Source: Arachis hypogaea (lineage: Eukaryota; Streptophyta; Magnoliopsida; Fabales; Fabaceae). From it: 64,000 nt of DNA. The notes beneath the pieces were generated by a model. It was not told where the DNA came from. It did not search any database and was given only the letters and a program-made list of their open reading frames with translations. The position numbers and the translations under genes are program-made. Positions 21,040 to 32,332 of the stretch are shown here, piece after piece (the first letter of the stretch is position 1; each line of letters starts with the position of its first letter). The DNA lies in the NCBI RefSeq assembly GCF_003086295.3, contig NC_092044.1:69011213-69075212 (forward strand). Reading direction: 5' to 3'.

Positions 21040-23020
21040 CATATGCTTATTTTCCAAGCTAATTTCACTGGTTTCACTAGTTTTTATGCACTTTCTTGCA
21101 TTATAAGTAAGTAATTTGGAGTGGAATTGCATGGTTTATTTGAATCAATCAACCACCATTTAATTGACACAAAATCATGAAGTTTAAGCTAAAATTAAGT
21201 GGTTTTTAAATGAATTTTAGGCTTTGTGAATTTTGTGATACTTTGATTGGTTGTTTTGATTACTTGTAGGTGAAGAAAAGAAAAAAAAAGAAAGCGTGGC
21301 CTAAGAAGCGTGGCCCAAGGAAGAGAAAAGTGTGGCAAAAGCAACAAAGAAGCGTGGCATATCAAGGGAGGAAGCTACAGCGCTCTCCCCAAGAGCACAA
21401 TGCTCACCAAGGGAGCACAACAATGAACCAAGGAAGCAAGGCTTGGATGCTGCGCTCTCCTTGGGAGATGAGCACTATTTTTAAACCAAGAAAGAGGGGG
21501 AGAGATATAGTGAGCATTATCGGGCTCCTCCCAAAAATTAATTCAAGGAAAAGTTTTGCTAGTGAAAGCCACAAGGGTCGAACCCATGACCAAAAGGGGG
21601 GAAGAGGCGCTACCCTTGCAAGAAAATAAGCCAAAATTGGCTTAAGTGCACTCACAAGGAATCGAACCAAGGACGCCCCACTCAAAGCATGCGCTAGCTT
21701 GCTTTCCTTCACAAAAGAAATTGGCCAGCAATGCTTCCCCAAGGATTTGAACTGGGGACCTCACCAAAGCAAAGGGAGTGCTGCGCTCTCACTAAGAGCT
21801 GAGCGCTACTCTTCAAGCAATAACTTGACACGGCCAGGGAGGAATTGCACGTGCAGGACAGTACCAAGGCAGCAATGCTGTGCTCTCCACAAGAGCGGAG
21901 CGCTATCCTGATGCACCCAAGGCTTGGCATGCTACAAAGGATCCAAGAAGTGAAGCCCAATGCTGCGCTCTCCACAAGAGCATAGCACTCTACTAGGAGC
22001 AACATTTGGGCTGGAAATTCAATTCAAAATCCAATATAATTCAATTCTTCACCAAATTAAAAAGCCCATTCCAAATTCTAAAATCCAAAAATAAAGGTGT
22101 AAAAATAGAAGTTAGTTTGATTTAGAGAGGACCTTTTACCTTTTTCTTTACTTTTAGATTTTTACCTTACTTTTGAACTTTTCTTTTTGGTAGTTTTGGG
22201 GGAGTTTTCATTCTGATTCTAGATCTTAGAGAATTGGGGAGGATAATTGATCTCTCTTCTTCCTTGTTCTTGCTTGAGCACTCTTGACTTCTTACTTTGG
22301 ATCTTGTGTGGAGAATTGAAGAAGTTCTGTTTCAATCTCACCTTGAGATCTCTTGTTTACTCTTTCTGCATAATTCAATTTCTGTTTACTGCTTTTATCC
22401 TTTTATTTCTTCTACAATTCATTTTTCTATTATCTTTTTCAATTGTTCTTGCTGGATCAAGGAAGGATTTGAGATCTAGACTTGTTTTTTAGTCTCCTCC
22501 ACTCCTGAGATCTGCAATCTCTCTTTTAATTTCTGTAATTGAGCTACATTTACTTTCTGTTTCTAAATCTTCAATCACTTTTACTTTTCTATTCAAGATC
22601 CACTTTACTTCAATTCATCTTTTACTCTTCTGTTTATTGCAATTCACTTGTTCTTGTTTAAATTCTGCAATCACAACTCCCAAGTCCCTTTTTACATTCA
22701 AGCAAATTTACATTTCTTGCACTTTATGTTTCTGCAATTTACATTTCTTGCACTTTAAGTTACTGTCATTTACTTTACTTGTTCTTTAAGATTCAACACT
22801 TTAATTTCTTTAGCTCTTTAATTTACTGCCAATTTTCCCTCTCCCTCTTTAATTCATGCAATTTACCTTCTGTCTGCTACAAATCACTCAAATCAACTCT
22901 TATTTTCTTGACTAAATCAACCACTAAACTAAAATTGCTCACTCATGTGAGTTATTATTACTTGATGCGACCCGATACACTTGCCGGTGAGTTTTGTGTT
23001 GGATCGTTTTCCACACATCA
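21040..23020 (+). repeat. LTR of family G, start truncated
   Basis: Ends ...CCACACATCA, and the next base resumes the coding frame of the Tat integrase, so it is an insertion. The last 100 bp has the LTR-end layout also seen elsewhere (GCGACCCGATACACTTGCCG). It holds repeated GCGCTCTCC...GAGC-type imperfect palindromes (near 21377, 21452, 21781, 21880, 21962) and three tRNA T-arm-like segments. No internal domain or second LTR is visible, and I could not find its target duplication. Confidence 0.65.
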
Positions 23021-23021
23021 A

Positions 23022-23405
23022 TCCCCCAGAATGATTTTCTAGAATGAAGAGGACAACTCCCAACTTCAAAGGGAAGAGCTTGACCTACTTCCAGAAATCC
23101 GAGAAAGAGCTCGAATTAGGGAGGAAGAATTAAAACGCCGAATGGCCTCAAGATACAATTGAAAAGTAGTTCAGCAAAGTTTCACCAACAACGATATCAT
23201 CCTAATCCGAAATGACATCGACACAGGTCGACCTGGAGAAGGAAAGCTAGTAGCTAACTGGAAAAGACCCTACCGAGTTGTTGAGGTATTGGGAAAAGGC
23301 TACTACAAGGTGTCCGACCTCGAGGGGTGAGAGCTACCAAGATTATGGCATGCCAGCAACCTAAGAAGGTATTATAGTTATGAGGTAATAAAGATCTTAG
23401 GTTAA
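23022..23405 (+). pseudogene. Tat integrase C-terminus
   Basis: Last part of a Ty3/gypsy integrase. Seen in frame: SPRMIF before a stop (TAG 23040-23042), then NEEDNSQLQREELDLLPEI, a helical basic stretch, the GPY-type domain (GKLVANWKRPYRVVEVLGKG) and HASNLRRYYS near the end. Further stops lie near 23160 and 23328. The catalytic core is absent because LTR G sits just upstream. The motifs fit the Tat lineage better than the Athila integrases elsewhere in the window. Confidence 0.8.
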
Positions 23406-23624
23406 GGTGCACTCTTTTCCTGAAAAGGTTTTTTAACAAGGCACCAAGCCAAGATCTGCAAAATTGCCTGACTTAGAAGGGTAAGCACCCAAATGTACAT
23501 ATTTTTTCTTTCCCTATATGCCTATTTTCTATTTGAATAAAACTCTCCAGATTCTCTACAAAGTCTTTCTACCAAGAGGCATTAATCTGAACGCAAAAAT
23601 TCGTCGCGCAATAACAATGCTATA

Positions 23625-23839
23625 GGTCGGCAAGATGAGAACCAAACTCATCGCCCGATCGCGACAAGGTCGGCAAGATAAGAACCAAACTCAATGTCCG
23701 ATCATGACAAAGTCGGCAAGATGAGAACCAAACTCATCGCCTGGTCCCGACAAGGTCAGGAAGATGAAAACCAAATTCATCATCCGATCACGTCAAGGTC
23801 GGCAAAATGAAAACCAAATTCAACGCCCGATCAAAGTGA
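23625..23839 (+). repeat. 43-bp tandem repeat, five units
   Basis: Units start at 23625, 23668, 23711, 23754 and 23797, an exact 43-bp step. Core GGTCGGCAAGATGAGAACCA, with a few substitutions per unit. Confidence 0.92.
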
Positions 23840-24180
23840 CAAAAGTTATAAAAAGTAACCCATAGAAAGAGGCCCGACGATGTCTGAGTAAAAATGGAAT
23901 ACTAAAAATAACTTCGGAAGGATCGACAAGAAGAAGTCGGACCAAATCAAAGCAACAAAAGTTATAAAAAGTAATCCGTAAAAAGAGGCCTGACGAAGTC
24001 TGAGAAAAAATGGAATACTAAAATAACTTTGGAAGGACCGACAAGAAGAAGTCGGGCCAAATCAAAGCGACAAAAGTTACAAAAAGTAATCCATAGAAAG
24101 AGGCCTGACGAGGTTTCATTAAAAATGGATTACCAAGAATAACTTAAGAAGAAATGACAAGAGAAGTCAGACCAACGAAA
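23833..24180 (+). repeat. 115-116-bp tandem repeat, three units
   Basis: Units begin with AAAG at 23833, 23949 and 24064. Each contains AAAAGTTATAAAAAGTAA and later GACAAGAAGAAGTCGG or close variants. The third is the most diverged. It directly follows the 43-bp array. Confidence 0.9.
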
Positions 24181-24689
24181 GCTACAGATTAGACCGACAA
24201 GAGGAGTCAGACCAACGAAAACTACAACTCAAAATCGACAAAAAGCGTGCAGGACATGGTTTATCCCGAAAAAGCCACGCCCTCCACAACAAGTCTATCA
24301 AAGTGGTTCAGACTAACTAAAATACGTTCTATCAGAACACCAAAAAGTTGTTAGACGAAGTTAGCCTCGAAAAACCATCTCGCCCAGCACAAGAGGCAAA
24401 TTGAACAAAGATCTTATCAAGAAGTGGTCGGGCACCAGAATACCAACACTCTATAAAGATCTACAATAGTTACAAAAGACACAAACAGTATAGAAATATA
24501 CGCATCATAATAAAAACATTTAAAAAACTCAAAGGGCCCCCTAAAAGGCAAGCATCATGAGTTTTAAAGTGTTTTTGTTTTCAATGTTTAGTTACATGAA
24601 AGCAACCAAAAAGTCAAGAAAGGTTATACCATCACAAAAAATAGAGTCTAAACCCACAAATCGGGCTGTACAGATAAAACCAAACAAAA
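24181..24689. other. Tat 3' intergenic stretch
   Basis: Degenerate continuation of the repeats (GACAAGAGGAGTCAGACC near 24200), then AT-rich DNA up to the end of the antisense ORF. I see no gene. Confidence 0.5.
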
Positions 24690-26406
24690 TCATAAAGGAT
24701 CCAAAGTTTTTCCAATAACAACATCTGTGGTTGAAGGTGGAGGATTGATCTGCATAGGGGTGGCATCCACGGTCCCATCCTCCCGATTTAGAATGCGACA
24801 ATTAGGATTAGGTTGGGGATGGTCGACCTCGGTAGGAGAAGTTAAGGAAGTGGTGGCTGCAGAAGCTTTGGCTGATGGTACAAAGGGAGGAGGCTCGTCA
24901 TCCTCATCATCTGGAGCAGGAACTATTTTACCATCTTCTACCATATTATCTAGACTAAAGAGAGTCAGGTCGAGTTCGGGAGCAAGAACTCAGACCTGTG
25001 CCTTTAAATTTTCATAAGCAGCTGTCACGGAATCTACTAGATGACCCTGGAGATCGGAGTAATTTGCAAGGGCAGATTTAAGCCTCTCTCTCAGCTCCAA
25101 CACCTTGGCATAAGTACGGGTATAACTTTCCTTGTGTTTCTTCGCCATCTCTTTAGCCAAGTTCGCAGCCACCTCAGCATTGGTAGCTCGAGACTTCTCC
25201 TTCTCTAGGTCTAGTTCTAGCTTAATCACCCTAGCATCCAGCTCATCCTTCACGCTCTTAACCCTCTTAAATTCTGACTTGGCATCCTTAAGAAAAGCTT
25301 TCGTAGCATGGAGTGGGGAACCCTGAACAGTACGGAATAAAGCTGCTCCCATATGGGCCATCTGAATGCTATTGTTAGTGATAATATTCATGTGATGAAG
25401 GATAGATACATCGTCCATTGTAAGTCGATCGTAAAGAGCAATTTGATTATCCACAAAGTCAGGAGCATCCAAATCATAAGGCTCCACAGTCTTCTATTTT
25501 TTGGGAGGAGGACCAACAATAGGAGACGAAGCAGCACCAGAGGTTGAATGAGGAGGATCGAAAGGAATCACCCAAACCTGGGGAATCGGGATAAATTTCC
25601 TCAACCCAGTAGTGTCCAAGGTCGGCTTCTTCAGAGAAGCTTGAGAAGATCCTTCCCCAGCAACCTTGGCCAAAATATTCTGAGCGGCAGTTGCTTTCTT
25701 GGCCTTACGAAAGTGTTTTATTGAATCTGCAGACTTCACCATCTCTGAAACAAAGAAAACAGCAAAACCAAGTCAGTAGAAAGAAAGATACATATCGGCA
25801 AAACAAACAAATAGAGAAAGAAAAAGTAAAAACAAGTCAACAGCTACCCAATTCGGCTTGAAGAAGGGAAGGATTACCCAAAAACTTCTTCGTGTCGAGG
25901 TAGGGAGGGTTCCCCCAATTTTCCTCTAAAACATGTACGAAGGCCTGCTCGACCTCATATAGACTTTCCCAGGAATACCTGTTTACTACCACATCCTTTT
26001 GCCAGCATAGAGGGAAGGTAGGCTCATCATTTTCATCCAAAAAGAAGGGTCGAGCTCCCTCAACAGCTCGGACCTTGAAATAGTAATTCTTAAAATCCCT
26101 AAACGATTCATCATACATTGAGAACACTTTCTTTCATTGGGAAGCTCGGAAAGAAATCCAGGAAGCTTTCTTTTTAGCCACCCCAGGTTTGGTCAGAACA
26201 AAAAGATAAAGGAAGAGGGCTTGAGAAGGTTGGATATCTAGTTCCTGACACAACAACTGAAATATCTTTATGAAACCCCATGAGTTCGGACGGAGTTGAG
26301 AAGGAGCTATGTTGCAAGCCCACAACAAACCGGTCTCAAAGGGGGTAAAGGGGATAGTAATATTCAGTTGGCTAAAAAAATAGTCATAAGCATAGAAGAA
26401 GGGCCT
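24690..26406 (-). pseudogene. Tat antisense ORF, 3' part
   Basis: Encodes the larger part of a protein of the 'putative gypsy-type transposon' family, found antisense in Tat elements. The first block (26400-26130) has TPFETGLLWACNIAPSQLRP and a hydrophobic stretch, typical of that domain. A second block (about 26127-25848) follows, then an intron, a linker, and a long coiled coil (about 25360-25060, rich in Lys/Glu with RVIKLELDLEKEKSRATNAE). The acidic tail ends at 24690. Stops lie near 26130, 25490 and 25010. The N-terminal part is at 33773-34002, across element B. Function unknown. Confidence 0.7.
25745..25847 (-). other. Likely intron in the antisense ORF
   Basis: Minus strand GTAGCTGTTGAC... 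to ...TTTGTTTCAG, 103 nt, T-rich as plant introns are. Coding signal ends just before it and a good frame resumes at AGATGGTGAAG. Confidence 0.6.
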
Positions 26407-27837
26407 TGAAGAACTGAAGATTGATGGTTTAGAAGTTATAATAAATTCTCGTTGCAAGTATAGTTTCTAAACAAAGCAATCAACCTTTCTTACAAACGTT
26501 TTGGTTGTCACAAGTAACAAAACCCAATAAAATTTATAAACCGAAGTATTAAAACCTCGGGTCATCTTCTCAAGGAATTACAAGGAGGTGTGTTTTATTA
26601 TTGGTTATGGAAAATAGTGTTTGGGTTTGAGAAAAGTTTTGAATAGGATAAATGGATTGCAGAAATTAATAAATTAATAACGAAGAAATCTCTTGGCAAG
26701 GTATGAAAACTGGAAGTCCTATCCTAGTTATCCTTATCAATGGTGATAAGAATTATATTTTTACTCCCACTAAGTCGACCTCTAACTATGAAGGTCAGTT
26801 AAGTGAACAAATTAATTTAACACCTAAAGTCCTAGTCAACTCCTTAAGGAAAGACTAGAGTTATAGGAATATAAATTAATAGCAAGAATAACAATTATCA
26901 ATCACGATGAGTTTGACAACTCAAGAGTTACCAATTAATCAACTCCAAAGCCAAGTTAGGAACCTACTCTACTAACATGAATGCCATTACACCATATCAT
27001 AACATAAATTGAAGAAAGCAATCATAAATATGAAGTATCTCAAATTGCATTTAAATAGAGAATCAAATCTAACATGAAGAGTATAAGAGAATTGAGTAAG
27101 GGAATATTGAACCTGTGATGAAGAAGACATAAATCCTAAATCTTTTCAGAGGAATTCTAATCCTAAGACCTAAGAGAGAGGAGAGAGTCTCTCTCTCTAA
27201 AAACTACATCTAAATTATGAAAAGTGATATATGATCTGATATCCTGAGTCCCTGCATGTTCCCTGACTTTAATCTGTGTTTCTGGGCCAAACTCTGGGTC
27301 AAAACGCGGCCCAAAACTATCTCCAGCGTATTCTGTAATTTCTGCAGATCGCGCAGGTCACGCGTACGTGTCAGTCACGCGTATGCATCGTTCAGTCCTC
27401 TCCACGCGTGCGGGTCAGGTACGCGCTCGCGTCATTTGCGCGAACTCCAATCCACGCGTACGCGTCAAGCACGTGTACATGTCATTGTGATTTTGTCCAA
27501 TTTGCGTGCACGCGTCAGCCATGTGTGTGCATCGCTCTTCGCTGGTTGTCTCCTTTATTTCTTATGCTCCTTCCCATTTTGCAAGCTTCCTCTCCATTCT
27601 CTAAGCCATTCCTGCCTTATGAAACTTGAAACACTTAACACACAGATCATGGCATCGAATGGTATAGAGGAGAATTAAAATACATAATTAAAACATCTCT
27701 AAGAAGCAAGTTTTCAATCATAGAACTAAACTAGGAAGGAATTGTAAAATCATGCAAATCATATGAATAAGTGGGTGAAAAGCTTGATAAAAGCACTCAA
27801 TTAAACACAATATAAACCATAAAATAGTGGTTTATCA
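26407..27837 (-). repeat. Element B 3' LTR
   Basis: 1,431 bp. Minus-strand ends TGATAAACCA...CTTCAGTTCTTCA. It carries ACGCGTACGCGT-type palindromes at about 27345-27530. Confidence 0.88.
27345..27530. repeat. Palindrome array (ACGCGTACGCGT class) in the B LTR
   Basis: Paired copies of CACGCGTACGYGTC-like words about 18 bp apart, the pairs separated by about 40 bp. The best example is ACGCGTACGCGT near 27453. The other LTR has the same array at about 33280-33465. Confidence 0.85.
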
Positions 27838-30085
27838 ACCTCCCCACACTTAAACATTAGCATGTCCTCATGCTAAGCTCAAGGAGACAAAATAAAAGAG
27901 TAGGGAAAAGCAAGACTCGTGCAATGCAACCTATGAATGTGAATGCAACTACATGCTAAAATGATTCTACCTACTTGATGAAAAGTAAATAAATCTTTCA
28001 AGAACAAATATGAACTGAATTCCACTAATTCAAATCAAAAAATAAAGTACAAATAACTAGCCAGAAGAAAATAGCTCATGAAAGCAGGGAACAAGGAATC
28101 GAGCATCGAACCCTTACTAGAAGTGTATACACTCTAATCACTCAAGTGTTTGAGGTTTGATTCTCTCAATTCTCTACTAACCCTGCTTTCTAAGGCTTTC
28201 TTTCCTTCTACCAATCAACAAAGGATTAATGCACAGATACACATAACAAGAGGTCTTCTGAGGGTTGTAATGGGGTTAGGGTCAAGGTAGGATTGTGTTT
28301 GGCCAAGTGGACTAAAATTTGAATCCTTAATTAACATAAACTTTTCCCACCTAACTTATGACAATCCATATGATCACAGTACAAGATCTAACTGTCCATT
28401 AACTATGTTTACCACATATTCATGCATCCTAAATTTAAGTACAACTCATATGCATTGATTTCACCATTCACTTTTGGGCATTTTGTCCCTTTTTTAAATT
28501 TTTTTTGCTCCTTTTTCTTTTCTCTTTTTTTATATATATATTTTTTTATTTTTTCTTTTGTTTTTCTCAATGCATACAATTAAGGTATTGAATGCATAAA
28601 CATGTTCTCAACCTTTTTCATATTTTCACAGAAAGTCTAACATACTCAATTCTCAAACCAAATGTTTCCAAACCCACTTTTCCACACTTAAATCACTTAG
28701 TCTAAGCTAACCAAAGATTCAAATTAAGGACATTATTGTTTTCTGCTTAGAGTTAGTAATGAGTTAAAGTAAAGAACAAATGGGTAAAATAGGCTCAAAT
28801 TGGTTTGCAAAGGATAATGATAGGGTAAGGCCATATGGGTATGTAAGCTTAGTGAAACAAGGCCTCGATCATATAAGTGCATGCATACATCAAACAATGG
28901 AAATATAGAATTAAGCAAGATAAATATTACAATTTTAGAGAGAATAGCACACAAAAATAAAATATATTGGTTGATAAGATGCAACTAATCAAATAGGCTC
29001 AAAATCTCACTGGTTTTGTGTGATCGAGCTCTAAACTATGTTCCAATATAATATTTCTTCAAACAAGTTTAACAAAAAGGTTTTTATTTAAATTAGTGAA
29101 ATGCTCTAAAAAGTTTCTTGAAAAAGAAATTCTTGCTTTAACCAAGTGATGGTAAAGTATGCACAAAATCAAACAAACATGCAATCAGACATACAAATGC
29201 AACAATGAAAAATAAAAATTGGTGTTGAGAAGAAGGTGACTAACCCACGGAGATCGGTATCGACCTTCCCACACTTAAAGATTGCACCGTCCTTGGTGCA
29301 TGCAACACTATGCAGGTGGGCAGGGGTTGTGGTTCCTCAGCTGGTGCTCGTTGTAGAGTCTTTCTCTTTACCCTTCCTGGTGGCCATCCTAAAAAGGGAA
29401 AAGAGAAAGGGGCATGAAGTCAAAGGGATAGAGCATGGGAGAGGGCAGTACGAGTAATAATTATGCCAAAATAAAGAAGAATGTCATTAACACATGGTCA
29501 TGACTACATGGAATTAGGACATCAATGGAAACATAGCATGATAAATTGAGGCAATTAAATGCAAGATGTTTATTGGCATGCTGGAAAAGGCATGAGTAGC
29601 ATAGATCAAGCATTAAAAGCCTTAATATATTATTAGTCGTAAGAAACTAACATTAACGTTTGTATTGACAATCATATTTAATTAGTAAAACATTGGAAAG
29701 GGTTTTGTGAAAAACAGGAATTAGAGTAGAAGGATAGAATAATGAAGAATGCACAATGCCATACGGGCTTTTTCACAAACACTTAGTATGCATGTTTAAT
29801 ATGATAGGGGAAGAATGAATTTGGAACATGCAAGCATTCCAAGTAATATGAATTGTCAAACAATTCCATAATAATCCACAAGTAATAGTGAAAGACCTAA
29901 ATAAAGTTCCAATACCGACATAAAAATGCATGAAATAGAAAGAAAACGAGACCATAAATAATTATGCTAAAAATAAAAGTAAGAAAAGTGCAAAAGGTAG
30001 AAGAAGAATGAAGAAGAGAGGATGGAGGAAAAGAAGAAAGAAATAGGATTAGGAAAGAGAAGAAAAGGAAACAGATTAGGCGGCG
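27838..30085 (-). other. Element B 3' noncoding region
   Basis: AT-rich with no convincing gene. The sequence next to the LTR, CCTCCCCACACTTAAA on +, gives TTTAAGTGTGGGGAGG on the minus strand, a purine-rich plus-strand-primer candidate. That word recurs near 29270 and, on the + strand, near 59312. Confidence 0.55.
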
Positions 30086-30089
30086 TGTT

Positions 30090-30465
30090 GCGTGCAAGAT
30101 GCACGGCGCTAACGGCGCGAACGCGTCACACACGCGGACGCGTGGGTAAGTGTATTGGGGAGGGACGCGAGGGTGTCCATCACGCACACGCGTGATTAGG
30201 GATCGTGCAAAATGCACGAGGCCATTCGCACTCCCGCACAACTTTTTGTGCGAAACTCCAATAACGCCGATTCACACACCCACGCGGACGCGTCGGTGAC
30301 GCTTACGCGTGGGTTGGACTTTTTGCAGGGGGCGCGTACATGTGTGACACGCGTACGCATGGTGTGGCTTGTGTGCCACACACTACTCCCGCACGTCTCT
30401 CGCGTAATTCTCTTTTTGTTTTAGCTACACAAACGGCGCGTGCGCGTCGCAGATGCTTGTGCGTC
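30090..30465. repeat. Palindrome array (ACGCGT class) inside element B
   Basis: GC-rich cluster of ACGCGG-ACGCGT, ACACGCGTACGC and GCGCGTGCGCGTCG words in AT-rich surroundings, lying between the PPT and the stem-loop. It repeats the class found in B's own LTR. Confidence 0.85.
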
Positions 30466-30589
30466 GTTCACCCCTTTTTTTTAGTCTGAATATGCAAGAT
30501 GCAAATGTAGATGCAAACTATATGCACTAGGACTGAGAAGAGTTATTGAAAAAGAAAACTACAGAGAGGGAAAAGAACGATCATACCAT

Positions 30590-30607
30590 GGTGGGTTGTC
30601 TCCCACC
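30590..30607 (-). promoter_or_regulatory. Post-ORF stem-loop, element B copy
   Basis: Minus strand GGTGGGAGACAACCCACC: a perfect 6-bp stem and 6-nt loop, followed at once by ATGG. Compared with M0 the second pair is switched (G-C for C-G). Confidence 0.75.
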
Positions 30608-30656
30608 CAGCACTTTTTGTTAAAGTCCTTAAGTTGGACATGTGATGAGCTTTCTG

Positions 30657-32221
30657 TTATGGTGGCTTGTGCTTGAATTCATCCAGGAATCTCCACCAAT
30701 GTTTGAAATGCCAACAGCCTCCGGGGTCCCAAACAAGGTACGTAAAGCCCTTAGGTGAGTTCAAACAGTCTTCGACGCTTCCGGAGTGTTGAAGGTCAGG
30801 ACAGACTCCAAGATCCCAAACTTTTCTTTTACACCCGTCTTTGTCTTGATCTACATTATCCAGCCGGGTGGTGAGCAATCTGAATTCTCACTACAGTGAC
30901 CAAACAGCTTCTGAGACCTATACAATTGAGCTTGACACCAATCATTGCACCTCAAATTGAAGTGTGAAACCTCATTGAATCTTGCATACCAGTGCTGGGT
31001 GCGAGTCATTTCCCTTTTGCTCTTAAAGCCGCAAAGAGCTCTAAGCTGGCCATCTGTTTCAAGAAAACCATATTCAAGTGGAAAAGTAAAGATAAAGATC
31101 AAGGATTTTACCCACTTAAAGTTTGTGTTGGGTGGTAGAGGCCTTGGGACAGGTGTTTCCAGTGGTTCTGCAAGCTCTACTCCCTTGTGGTCTTCAGTGA
31201 ATTCCTCCACCTCTTTGCAAATATCTTCCATTTTAACCATGTTTTGATCAAAGTCATTGACATCTTCCTCATCACTTGAGTCATAATTAGGAGGTTGAGA
31301 AAATTCTACCTCTGTATCGTCTTCGTATTCACTTGGGGAAGATTCGTTCATCTCAAAGAGTTCACTTGCGGATGCAAGTTCACTAACAAGAGAACTTGAC
31401 TTGTGATCATCATCATCAAGGAAACATGTGTCTTGGGTTATTCTGTCCAATTCCTCATAAGATACCTGCCTTGGGGGTTGTGCACTATCTTCCTTAGCAT
31501 CAATAGTAACGTCTTCGACAAAATTCTCCACAACTCTGGATTCCTACGGAGGTTCGGCATCTCCTAAATCTTCAACCAACTCTTCTTCTTCTATAATGAC
31601 AATTTCCTCTAGTTGTTCTAATACGAAGTTATGCTCTATACTGTCCACTAGAGTCTCTATTGTCTCCTTCATGCTACGTTCTTCATTAAATTCTCCACAT
31701 GAAACCATGGGTGTTTGTTGAGTGTCCGAATGTCTGGAAGATAATTAATTTATTGCTTGCTCCAGATGATGAAGGGTTTCATGGAATTGGCCTACTGATT
31801 CTTCGAAGCGAACCTATGATTCCTGGCTTGATGGATATGGACATGGTGCATAGGGAAGTGGTGTTTCTTGGGAATAATTGGATTGGCGTTGGGGCGGATA
31901 AGGATCATATGGTGGTGAATGGTGGGAAGGAGCTTGTGAGTGTGGTGGTTCAAAGCTATGTTGAGGGGATGGTCTATAAGCACGGGATGGGGCTTGTTGG
32001 TAACTACAAGGAGGTCCACCATATCTATTAGTTTGGCATGCATTGTAGAACGGTCCTTGTCTGTGATATCTAGGAGGGTGTTGTTGCCTCAAGGGTTGAT
32101 CATATCCTCTTGGCTCCATCCATCTTTGATTGCTTTGACTGTGATGCATAGTCCTGTTATAGCTTCCATTCCTTTCAACAAAATTAGAACCAAACTCAAA
32201 GCAAGAGGGGTGAGAATTCAT
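30657..32221 (-). pseudogene. Element B proline-rich ORF (broken)
   Basis: The only coding signal in B. The start at 32221 (MNSHPSC...) lies 91 nt from the primer site. N-terminal half: Pro/Gln/Tyr-rich low-complexity. Middle: acidic Ser/Glu-rich (31531-31100). C-terminal part: NFKWVKSLIF and DGQLRALCGF motifs, a Trp/Cys-rich stretch and the ending FKHKPP. Stops and a frame change near 31814, 31530 and 30860 break it. Element C has the same order, start, motifs and ending, so the ORF is a family feature and not chance. It is neither Gag nor Pol as I know them; function unknown. Confidence 0.65.
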
Positions 32222-32311
32222 AGTAGCTATCTGAAATAAGAAGGGAAAATAGGAACAAATAAACAAAAGAAAAATATTTACAATAACCAAAATAAGGCAC
32301 ACCTTTGCAAT

Positions 32312-32329
32312 TCCCCGGCAACGGCGCCA
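32312..32329 (-). promoter_or_regulatory. Element B primer-binding site (tRNA-Asp)
   Basis: Minus strand TGGCGCCGTTGCCGGGGA, a perfect complement of the plant tRNA-Asp end, 3 nt from the LTR. Confidence 0.92.
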
Positions 32330-32332
32330 TTT

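Noticed and set aside
24727..25017. Plus-strand frame opposite the Tat antisense ORF
   Set aside because: Gly/Ser-rich shadow of the acidic/proline-coding minus strand.
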